From a virus, in IMG/VR virus record IMGVR_UViG_3300012936_000120, positions 1-28,625 of that record: DNA of 28,625 nt; one strand, 5' to 3'. A program made the translations under genes and the position numbers. Each line of letters begins with the position of its first letter. Position 1 is the first letter of the stretch. Under the pieces are notes generated by a model, which saw only the letters and a program-made list of their open reading frames with translations, ran no database searches and had not been told where the DNA came from. Positions 6,408 to 13,500 of the stretch are shown piece by piece.

Positions 6408-6905
6408 GTGGGTAAAAGACCAGCATCATTTGAGTATAATGGTACGCTCGTAAAAGTTTTAGATGGAGATACAATCGATTGTTATATCGACTTGGGTTTC
6501 GATTTGAAAATAAAAAAACGAATTAGATATATGGGTATAGATACTTGGGAAAGTAGAACTCGTGATAAAGAAGAAAAAGTCAAAGGACTCGCAGCTAAAG
6601 CTCGTAATAAAGAGTTATTAGAGGCTGGTGTTTTCAAGATTGTTTCTTATGGAACAGGTAAATTTGGTAGGGTACTTGGAGAAATCTTTGTAGACCCATC
6701 AGTAGTTGGTCACGAAGTTTCTGAAAATGTCGATAGAAATAAAGACGGGTTAGTGAGTATCAATGACATACTTATAGAAGAGGGACATGCCTACGATTAC
6801 CACGGTGGTAAGAAGAAAGATTTCAAGGCAGAGGCCAAGAAAGAAATTGAGGCAGAGAAGAAAGGAAAGTCGGCAGACTTAGTAGACAAACCCTCAGAGG
6901 AATAA
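6408..6905 (+). CDS. Thermonuclease-like (SNase) protein with EF-hand-like insertion
   Basis: A 165-aa protein from GTG 6408 with GGAGAAAG just upstream. The staphylococcal nuclease fold is indicated by LDGDT (19-22), RYMGIDTWES with Arg40, Asp45, Thr46 and Glu48, and GKFGRVLGEIF with Arg88. These correspond to the Ca2+-binding and catalytic Asp21, Arg35, Asp40, Glu43 and Arg87 of the family, so activity is likely. Between this and the LIEEGHAYDY end lies DRNKDGLVSIND (109-120), which matches the 12-residue EF-hand loop pattern DxNxDGxVxxxD. The C-terminus is a charged Lys/Glu tail. There is no signal peptide, so it would act in the cytoplasm, for example on nucleic acid during infection. Confidence 0.8.
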   Translation: MGKRPASFEYNGTLVKVLDGDTIDCYIDLGFDLKIKKRIRYMGIDTWESRTRDKEEKVKGLAAKARNKELLEAGVFKIVSYGTGKFGRVLGEIFVDPSVVGHEVSENVDRNKDGLVSINDILIEEGHAYDYHGGKKKDFKAEAKKEIEAEKKGKSADLVDKPSEE

Positions 6906-6909
6906 TAAT

Positions 6910-7161
6910 TTGGAAAATCAGTTACAAGAATTACTAACAATCACTATGGAAGAATGTGGAGAGTTGATACAAGCTTGTAGTAAAGCTATAAGATGTGATG
7001 ACTACCATATGAATGAAAAACTCATTGAAGAGATTGGTGATGTTATGTGTATGATTGAATTATTACAAGAATATGATTTAGTCTCTTATCAAGAAATAGA
7101 TGAGAGAGTAATAGAGAAACGAAACAAACTAAAGAAATGGAGTAATTTACTAAATGGATAA
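6910..7161 (+). CDS. mazG: MazG-like nucleotide pyrophosphohydrolase
   Basis: An 83-aa all-alpha NTP-PPase from TTG 6910, with AGAGGA about ten bases upstream overlapping the previous stop. EECGE (14-18) and EEIGD (40-44) provide the EExxE...ExxD magnesium site of the MazG/dUTPase-2 superfamily, followed by the usual helix ending EKRNKLKKW. The length equals a single minimal MazG domain. Phage MazG proteins hydrolyse nucleoside triphosphates (dGTP/dCTP or alarmones in different reports), affecting host nucleotide pools. The start codon is uncommon but no better one exists in the motif-bearing frame. Confidence 0.85.
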   Translation: MENQLQELLTITMEECGELIQACSKAIRCDDYHMNEKLIEEIGDVMCMIELLQEYDLVSYQEIDERVIEKRNKLKKWSNLLNG

Positions 7162-7303
7162 AGTATCACATTTGCTAAAAGGCGACAAGAGGTTGGAAAC
7201 TGAAACATATGACCAATTCAAAATAAGGCGTAAGGCTGAAAAAATGTTGGTCAAACAATATCTAAAAGGTAGACCAGTACAGGCTACTAAAAAGGATAAT
7301 TGA
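7154..7303 (+). CDS. Hypothetical basic protein (49 aa)
   Basis: An ATG inside the end of the MazG gene (8-base overlap) opens a 49-codon frame ending one base before the thioredoxin ATG. The product is a charged helix (DQFKIRRKAEKMLVKQYLKGRPV) with a basic C-terminus. It is tightly placed between two real genes and its translation would be coupled, which supports it as real. No family is recognised. Confidence 0.55.
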   Translation: MDKVSHLLKGDKRLETETYDQFKIRRKAEKMLVKQYLKGRPVQATKKDN

Positions 7304-7304
7304 G

Positions 7305-7550
7305 ATGATAAAATATTTTACGGCAGGTTGGTGTGGGCCTTGTCAGGTATTCAAACCAGTAATGGAACAATTGAAATCAGAGGGTCACCCAATTCAGATA
7401 TTAGATGTTGATGCAAATCAACAAGAAGCACAACAATATGGAGTTCGTTCCGTACCAACTTGTATAGTGTTGGATTCTAATAACAATATAAAAGAAACAT
7501 TAGTTGGTGTACAGACTAAGGAAAGGGTATTGGAATCACTAAATGGCTAG
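7305..7550 (+). CDS. Thioredoxin-like protein
   Basis: The 81-aa product has the active site WCGPC (9-13), a DVDAN strand-turn and the cis-proline motif SVPT (Pro51), all required for a thioredoxin fold. It is shorter than classical thioredoxin (about 105 aa) because the first strand and helix are missing, as in many phage thioredoxin/glutaredoxin forms. It may supply electrons to ribonucleotide reductase or keep phage proteins reduced. The start has a GATAATTGAG context with weak GAG and follows the preceding stop by one base. Confidence 0.88.
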   Translation: MIKYFTAGWCGPCQVFKPVMEQLKSEGHPIQILDVDANQQEAQQYGVRSVPTCIVLDSNNNIKETLVGVQTKERVLESLNG

Positions 7551-7686
7551 AGCAAAAGGTATTATAGATACACGACCACAAAAGAAACGAAAGAAGACTC
7601 GTCAAGGAAATGGTCGTGGAACTAAATTCAGTACTCGGAATTCAAAACGATTCAAGAAAAAATATAGAGGTCAAGGTAAATGTTAG
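7543..7686 (+). CDS. Small arginine/lysine-rich protein (47 aa)
   Basis: Overlaps the thioredoxin stop by 8 bases. The product starts MARAKGIIDTRPQKKRKKTR and continues QGNGRGTK ... KKKYRGQGK, with about 40% Arg+Lys and almost no hydrophobic residues. Similar short basic proteins with a KKTRQGNG...YRGQG pattern are, to my knowledge, common in T4-like marine phages. It is probably disordered and nucleic-acid binding. The same reading frame has no other start. Confidence 0.65.
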   Translation: MARAKGIIDTRPQKKRKKTRQGNGRGTKFSTRNSKRFKKKYRGQGKC

Positions 7687-7802
7687 ATTTTATTGCACAG
7701 ATAATTGTATTCAATTGGATACCAATTTCACTAATGGTAATTGGATGTTGGATATTTATGGAGTTTGTAAAATACGAACATAAAAGATTAAATAATAAAT
7801 AA
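7680..7802 (+). CDS. Single-span membrane miniprotein (40 aa)
   Basis: ATG 7680 overlaps the stop of the basic protein by 7 bases. The 40-aa product is hydrophobic between about residues 4 and 28 (FIAQIIVFNWIPISLMVIGCWIF is the span region) and ends with a basic cytoplasmic-type tail KYEHKRLNNK. Topology by the positive-inside rule would put the C-terminus in the cytoplasm. No family recognised. Confidence 0.55.
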   Translation: MLDFIAQIIVFNWIPISLMVIGCWIFMEFVKYEHKRLNNK

Positions 7803-7815
7803 AATAAAATAGGTT

Positions 7816-8136
7816 ATGATAGCAGAATATTTTTTGATGGGTGTTCTCGCACCATCATTTTTAAATTTGGTTCATTTGGTAATGAATCTTTACATAGTTG
7901 TAGCACGAGGTAACATACTTAGTTTAGGATTTAGTGGGATAAGTTTTCTAACCAAATCAATGGGTATGATATTCTTTACTTGGTTAGGTATAGAAGTAAT
8001 TGGATTAGATTATAGAATCTATGTTCCGATACTTACATTCGTTTGGTTCTTTTCTCATCTATGTGAAGCATTCGTGATACAACATTATATGGAAAAAAAT
8101 GTACCGAAGTGGTTACAAGATTTACAAATAAAATAG
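7816..8136 (+). CDS. Multi-span membrane protein
   Basis: A 106-aa protein with three or four hydrophobic segments (about 3-27, 35-60, 66-85) and a short amphipathic C-terminal tail (HYMEKNVPKWLQDLQIK). ATAGG lies 5-9 bases before the ATG. There is no signal-peptide cleavage motif. It starts a run of small envelope genes. No function can be assigned from motifs. Confidence 0.6.
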   Translation: MIAEYFLMGVLAPSFLNLVHLVMNLYIVVARGNILSLGFSGISFLTKSMGMIFFTWLGIEVIGLDYRIYVPILTFVWFFSHLCEAFVIQHYMEKNVPKWLQDLQIK

Positions 8137-8145
8137 GAGAAAGTT

Positions 8146-8253
8146 ATGGAATATGCATGGTTGGAAGCATTAACAATAAGTGGAATTGTTTTTGGTGTTT
8201 TTTATTTAGTATACGCTTTATATTATAGTGAATATAAAGATTTTTTTGAATAA
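8146..8253 (+). CDS. Single-span membrane miniprotein (35 aa)
   Basis: ATG 8146 follows AGGAGAAAG (8135-8143), a strong ribosome-binding site, which supports a gene this short. The 35-aa product is Glu-bearing at the N-terminus, hydrophobic from about 9 to 27 and ends YSEYKDFFE. The net negative charge at both ends makes the topology unclear. Function unknown. Confidence 0.6.
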   Translation: MEYAWLEALTISGIVFGVFYLVYALYYSEYKDFFE

Positions 8254-8263
8254 GGATAAACTG

Positions 8264-8368
8264 ATGAGAGAAGTATTAGAATGTTATGAAATTATAGTAC
8301 CTTATGCAACTGAAACAACATCAGTAACAGCAAAATATTATTGTTGGGAATTAGATTATGAGGTATAG
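8264..8368 (+). CDS. Hypothetical protein (34 aa)
   Basis: AAGGATAAA precedes the ATG by about 6-11 bases. The 34-aa product has two cysteines (C7, C27) and looks like two beta strands (EVLECYEIIVPYA and AKYYCWELDYEV). It overlaps the next gene by 11 bases. It could be a tiny beta hairpin stabilised by a metal or disulfide, but this is speculation. Confidence 0.5.
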   Translation: MREVLECYEIIVPYATETTSVTAKYYCWELDYEV

Positions 8369-8531
8369 AGTAATTACAGATTATACAACAATTGATGGTA
8401 CATTATATAGTGGTGACTTAGTTACTGAAGAAGTTAGTAACACAAAAGATGAATCTAAAATTAGGGTAAAAGATTCTATGGGTCGTATATGGTTTGTACC
8501 TAAAAAAATTTTGAAGGTTTTTAAGATTTGA
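8358..8531 (+). CDS. Small SH3-like beta protein (57 aa)
   Basis: An ATG inside the previous gene opens 57 codons. The strand pattern MRYRVITDYT - LYSGDLVTEE - KIRVKDSMGRIWFVPKKILK resembles a five-strand SH3-like barrel, with a conserved-looking 'GD.V' and 'RVKDS.GR.WFVP' arrangement seen in small phage and bacterial KOW/SH3-type proteins. It has no cysteine or membrane segment. Fold assignment is by eye. Confidence 0.55.
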   Translation: MRYRVITDYTTIDGTLYSGDLVTEEVSNTKDESKIRVKDSMGRIWFVPKKILKVFKI

Positions 8532-8613
8532 CATATATTTATATAATGAAAGACAATATGACATACGCACAAAAGTGGTATAGATATTGTACAATAATAA
8601 TTGTATCGCTCAC

Positions 8614-8630
8614 AGGAGGATACAAGTTTG
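8614..8630 (+). promoter_or_regulatory. Strong Shine-Dalgarno AGGAGG with TTG, upstream of Hsp20
   Basis: AGGAGG at 8614-8619 sits 8 bases before TTG 8628, which is in frame with Hsp20 and would add 11 residues (LAKSKQHRRKQ). A second AGGAG (8650-8654) serves ATG 8661. The gene may therefore have two starts or the first site may load ribosomes for a leader. Confidence 0.45.
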
Positions 8631-8660
8631 GCTAAAAGTAAACAACATAGGAGAAAACAA

Positions 8661-9134
8661 ATGACTAAAGTAGTTGTCCGCAATCCATTCCCTATAATCG
8701 ATAGGGATTCCTTTTTAACACCTTTTGATAAAATGTTTGATGAACTCGTTCAACATTCATTTCCTGAAATCAACAAACAAGTTGGAGTCAATCCATTTCA
8801 AGGTACTGCATATCCAAAGGTCAATGTATATGAATACGATGACAAAGTTGGTGTAATTGCAGAGATTCCTGGTCTTGATAAGAAAGACTTGAATGTAGAA
8901 GTTGAAGATGGTAAACTAACTATCTCAGGTGACAAACATAGTGTACCTGAAGATACTGGTGCAAAAGTAATTCGTAGAGAACTAAAACAATCCTCGTTCA
9001 GGCGTTCTTTCGAGTTAGGTGAGTTATTGGATGGTGATAACATCTCTGCTAACTTCAAAGACGGTATTCTATCCGTTGAGATTCCTAAAATAGAACCAAC
9101 TCTTCCAAAGAAGAATGTGGTTAAAATCTCATAA
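8661..9134 (+). CDS. hsp20: Small heat-shock protein, Hsp20/alpha-crystallin family
   Basis: From ATG 8661 the protein has 157 aa; a TTG 33 bases earlier with a stronger Shine-Dalgarno could extend it. The alpha-crystallin domain runs from about YPKVNVYEYDDKVGVIAEIPG (around 50-70) through KDLNVEVEDGKLTISGDK, RRELKQSSFRRSFELGE and FKDGILSVEIPK, the standard conserved blocks, and the C-terminus carries a PKI/EP tail. The N-terminal arm contains a NPF...F-rich segment used in oligomer assembly. Hsp20 is a hallmark accessory gene of T4-like marine phages; it is an ATP-independent holdase thought to help phage protein folding or assembly. Confidence 0.93.
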   Translation: MTKVVVRNPFPIIDRDSFLTPFDKMFDELVQHSFPEINKQVGVNPFQGTAYPKVNVYEYDDKVGVIAEIPGLDKKDLNVEVEDGKLTISGDKHSVPEDTGAKVIRRELKQSSFRRSFELGELLDGDNISANFKDGILSVEIPKIEPTLPKKNVVKIS

Positions 9135-9323
9135 TTGAATAACCGAGTTATAAATGTCCACGATACTCTGTATCTTATCAAAGGTAAGATGTTAGTACAG
9201 AATGTCGATGACAAAGGTGCAGAGTATTGGAAGGACAAATGGGCCGTAGACTCGGTCCTCAGAAGTGGTGATATGTACTACTTCTGTAATAAAATTATCG
9301 ATGCAGAATTTTCAGACTCATAA
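9135..9323 (+). CDS. Hypothetical small protein following Hsp20
   Basis: This 62-aa frame begins with TTG right after the Hsp20 stop, without its own ribosome-binding site, so translation would rely on reinitiation. It reads like a compact beta protein (INVHDTLYLIKGKMLVQNV ... WAVDSVLRSGDMYYFC). Two aspartate-rich turns are present. The internal ATG at 9189 would give a much shorter version. Support is mainly the open frame in a region otherwise without a gene. Confidence 0.45.
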   Translation: MNNRVINVHDTLYLIKGKMLVQNVDDKGAEYWKDKWAVDSVLRSGDMYYFCNKIIDAEFSDS

Positions 9324-9368
9324 ATAATTTTTTACTATTTATTACTACTAAATAACATAAGGTAAACT

Positions 9369-9578
9369 ATGAAAAATAAAGATTTGATTTTGAATAGAAT
9401 CGGTCAAATACAGATTTCTATTGATAGAACAAAACAAGGGATTCAGAGTGCGTCGATATCCCCAAATGAAGCCATTAAGAATTTGGAACGAGCTCTTGAT
9501 GTAATGGAACAATTAGAAAACCTAATTGAAATACAAGAGGACTCCACAATATCTGCTTTTGGTTCTGATGTATTATAG
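9369..9578 (+). CDS. Hypothetical helical protein
   Basis: A 69-aa protein from ATG 9369 with AAGG about 7 bases upstream. The sequence (LNRIGQIQISIDRTKQGIQSA ... EAIKNLERALDVMEQLENLIEIQ) has a heptad-like pattern of I/L and suggests a two-helix coiled coil. It precedes a larger coiled-coil membrane protein by 9 bases and may partner it. No family recognised. Confidence 0.6.
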   Translation: MKNKDLILNRIGQIQISIDRTKQGIQSASISPNEAIKNLERALDVMEQLENLIEIQEDSTISAFGSDVL

Positions 9579-9587
9579 GAGAATCAA

Positions 9588-10523
9588 TTGGGTAATGAAA
9601 AACTATTTCCATATTTAGTAGGACTTTCCGCACTTATGGTTGCTGGTTCAGCAGCTTTTTATTCAGTATACGGACTTTCAAAATTATTTAGTGGTGCAAC
9701 TTTTGCCGTAATTGTTATGGCAGGTTCATTGGAATTTGCTAAGTTAGTAACTGCATCATTCCTATATAGATTTTGGGATAAGATAAATATTGTTATGAGA
9801 AACTATATGTTAGTTGGTGTGGTAACATTAGTAATTATAACGAGTGCTGGTATCTTTGGATTCTTATCTAATGCATATCAAGGTGCAACAATTGGATTCC
9901 AAAAAGAATCTACTAAGTTATTAGCATTAGAGGAACGACTCGATAATTTACAAGAAGAGAAAAGGTCACTAAAAGATGATTTAGAATTTCAACTTAGTGA
10001 AATGCCTGATAACTATCGTACTGCAAAAAGAAAACTTCGTAATGATTATAATCCACAAATACAAGAAGTCAATCAAGAGGTATTGGATATAAAAGAACAA
10101 ATATCAAATTTAGAATTGAAATTGATTGATACAGGTATTGATGTAGGACCTGCAATTTATTTGGCAAAGATATTCGATACTGATGTAGATACTGTGGTGA
10201 AGTATTTTATATTTGTTCTTATCTTTGTGTTTGACCCAATGGCGGTTGTATTAGTTATCGCATATAATGTAGCGCTTACCAATCGATTATATCAAGATTC
10301 GGGTCCCAGAAAAACAGAAAAAGAGAAAACTTGGAGTGTTTATGGTGAGGGATTTTTGAGTTCACTAAAAGGTAAAATATTCAAAAAAGACGAACCTGTA
10401 ACTTACGAAGAAAAATCGAAAAAGTCAAGCAAAAAAATCAAAGAAATAAAAAAAGATATTATTGAAGACGAAAAGAAACCACATAAATTTGGGAGAGATG
10501 CTCGTAAACCATCACCTAATTAG
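9588..10523 (+). CDS. Membrane protein with central coiled coil (DUF4407-like)
   Basis: TTG 9588 follows AGGAGAATCAA, giving 311 aa. Hydrophobic segments lie at about 8-30, 37-55 and 75-95, then a coiled coil (about 105-185, ALEERLDNLQEEKRSLKDDLEFQ begins it), a further membrane segment with VLIFVFDPMAVVLVIAYNVAL (about 210-232) and a Lys/Ser-rich cytoplasmic tail (KKSSKKIKEIKK). The 'FDPMAV' motif after the coiled coil recalls DUF4407-type membrane proteins. Related proteins recur in marine T4-like phages. Role unknown; tail-tip or envelope interactions are possible. Confidence 0.65.
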   Translation: MGNEKLFPYLVGLSALMVAGSAAFYSVYGLSKLFSGATFAVIVMAGSLEFAKLVTASFLYRFWDKINIVMRNYMLVGVVTLVIITSAGIFGFLSNAYQGATIGFQKESTKLLALEERLDNLQEEKRSLKDDLEFQLSEMPDNYRTAKRKLRNDYNPQIQEVNQEVLDIKEQISNLELKLIDTGIDVGPAIYLAKIFDTDVDTVVKYFIFVLIFVFDPMAVVLVIAYNVALTNRLYQDSGPRKTEKEKTWSVYGEGFLSSLKGKIFKKDEPVTYEEKSKKSSKKIKEIKKDIIEDEKKPHKFGRDARKPSPN

Positions 10524-10525
10524 TT

Positions 10526-13500
10526 ATGAAAATAAATTTAGTTACATCATTTTATAATAACTCACAATACTTTGACGAGATTAGTAAATCTGTAGAAGAG
10601 GCCGTAAAGTTATATCCAAATACAGAATGGGTAGTTACTGATGATTTTGACAAAAGTGATATTGGGATAACTCTAAAAAAATATCAAATAACAAACTACC
10701 ATACAAAAGTTATAACACAAAATTACAAACAAGAACTATATTGGAATCCACATAAATTTTGTGATGGTGATATTATAGTTGGTTTGGATGCAGATGATGT
10801 TTTGATGCCTGATGCATTATGGTATATAAATCATATCTATACAAGATTTCCTGATGTCCATAACTTACACTTCTCTACTAAATTCTACAAGGATAGTTTT
10901 GAATGGAATAACTATCATAATACATCTATGGTAGATTATAAAGATTATGAAAGTTTTGTTGAATATCATAAAGACTATGAACTAAATAAATCAATTGCTG
11001 GTGGACCTTTTAGAGATAAAGAACCACGAGTTGGATATGTTTGGGGTGGGTTGAGATGTTATAAAAATCCTGGTAAAGACTTTGATTTCCTAAAATATTT
11101 TCCACAAGAAATAAAAGACTATGGTAAACACGAAGACTTTGTAAAGTTATCTGTATTACAAACTCTTGGTAAATCACTTTATGTAAACAGACCAATTTAT
11201 AAATTACGAAGACACGATAAACAAACTACAGGAAATTATGTTTGGGAAAATAATGAGAATTACGATGATAATAAATTTTCTGTAATTAGAGATAATGCAC
11301 CTAAACCTAAATATGGATTTGAAAAGGGATTGACATTATGTGATTCGATTACTAATTCACTTGTGGTGTTAGAAGAATTTGATAATATAAATGTAGTTGC
11401 ATTGAAGAATTTTCCAGATGATTTTGATACTATGGAATCACTTAGATGTACTTATCCTGATTTGGTATTTGAAACATATGTAAAAAAAGATACAGACCTC
11501 GTAGTCTTTAGAGTAAATAATATTGATGATTATGCAAATGTAAAATTTGAAATAGATGATTTGAAAGATGATTATAGTATAATAGTATTTTGTGAAGATG
11601 AAAATTTTACACACGAAACTTGTGATGAGGGTGAAGAAAAACTCACCCATATAAAAATGGTAAAATCTCATTTTGAAAAATGTTTATGGACTACATACCT
11701 TTACAAATATTATTGGATAATGTCTGTAAAAGAATCTAAAAAATATAATTTCAATGTTAGATTGGAAACAAGTTTTATAGGTACAACAGGATATAATAAT
11801 CACGCAAGAGACCATTTTACAAAAGTAGATGAAAGAGTACCAGTAAAGATTGGTAACTTTACTATCGGTAAGGGTTGGAAAGGTATGAGTAACGACCCAC
11901 ATAAAAATGAATCTTATATGACACATCAAATATCTACGATGTTAGACCAACAATATTTGTGGAATAAAGATAAACAACTCATAAAAGAACCAATGTATCA
12001 AGATAAACATCTACAAGATGGTAGATGGGATAAGAATGAAGATGAAGTTTACATTGTTTTGAATGAGGCAAATCATCATTTATTTTATCAAGACCATCCA
12101 AATAACATTCCTAAAATTGCATTCAATGTTTGGGAAACTACAAGATATGAAGATAGTTTTTTCAATAAACTTTTAGAGTTTGACCAACTATGGTTACCAA
12201 GTGAGTGGGCAAAACAATGTGTTATAGAACAAGGATATCCTGAAGACAAAGTACAAATCGTAACTGAAGGAGTTGATGGTCAAACATTCTATCCAAAGAA
12301 AGTTGAAGAAAGTGATAGATTCAAATTTATTATTTTTGGTAGATGGGATTATAGAAAATGTACCAAAGAACTTATACAAACATTTCTAAATACTTTTGGT
12401 ATGGATGAAAAAGTAGATTTGATTATATCAGTAGACAATCCTTTTTCTATTGATGGGTTGGAATCTACAGAAGAAAGACTAAAACATTTTGGTTTAGAGG
12501 ATGACCGAATAAAAGTATTACATTTTCCGAGTAGAGAAGAATATATAAATTACATACAACAAGGAAATGTATTTTTATCTTGTGCAAGAAGTGAGGGTTG
12601 GAACTTACCATTGATAGAGGCACTTGCCTGTGGTACTCCATCAATTTGTAGTAATTGGGGTGCACAATTACAATTTGCAAAAGACTATGCGCACTTAGTT
12701 GATATTGTAGATGAAAGACCAGCAGTTGAAGGTGAAGAAACTTTCAACTATAAAGCACCTGGTAATTATTGTGAACCAGACTTTGACCACTTAGGTAAAG
12801 TTATGAGAGATGTCTACGAAAATTATACAGAGTATAAAGAAAAGGCTATACACGATTCTGTATTATTGAGAAATGAATTTCAATGGAAAAGAGTTGCTAA
12901 TAAATCATTGGATGTTATGCAAAATTTGATAAATACATTTGACTCTAATATGTTCAAGGTTGAGTTGAGTAAGAATGAAGATAACCTTGATAAGATAGAA
13001 TATAGTTTTGGTACTGAATTGAATGATGTTGTTGTATCAATAAAAGACTCATCAACTAATCTAACAATATATCATTGTAAGTATGATAAGGTAGATTCTA
13101 ATGTAACTTATTGGGTTGTACCAAATTCATATGTAGATTTTGAAGAAATAAAAATGGATTTTGAAATTGAAGTTTATTCAAATGGTGAACTTTATAATTC
13201 TAAAAAAATTGGATATGGTTCTGATAAACAACATAGATATTTTTATAATTCACCAACAGATAATAATTGGTATAATTTTTATGAAATGAATCATATGAAA
13301 ATTTATGAAAAAGAATTATTTGTAAATGATGAAAGTGTTGTGATTGATGTTGGTGGTAGTTGTGGAGTTTTTACAGACTATGTTTTGAACAAAGGTGCAA
13401 CTCAAGTATTTTGTTTTGAACCAGTACCAGATACATACGAAGACTTATTGAAAACTTTTGAGGACGAACCGAATGTTACAATAATAAATGAGGCGGTAAC

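Noticed and set aside
8528-8547. TTGACA followed by TATAAT near 8528
   Set aside because: The spacer is only 8 bases, too short for sigma70 recognition; it does not resemble the six-copy promoter family.
8546-8635. 29-codon open frame from ATG 8546
   Set aside because: No ribosome-binding site and no recognisable protein character; it runs over the AGGAGG for Hsp20.
8798-9238. 146-codon minus-strand open frame across the Hsp20 gene
   Set aside because: It is the antisense shadow of a clear alpha-crystallin gene, and every other supported gene is on the + strand.
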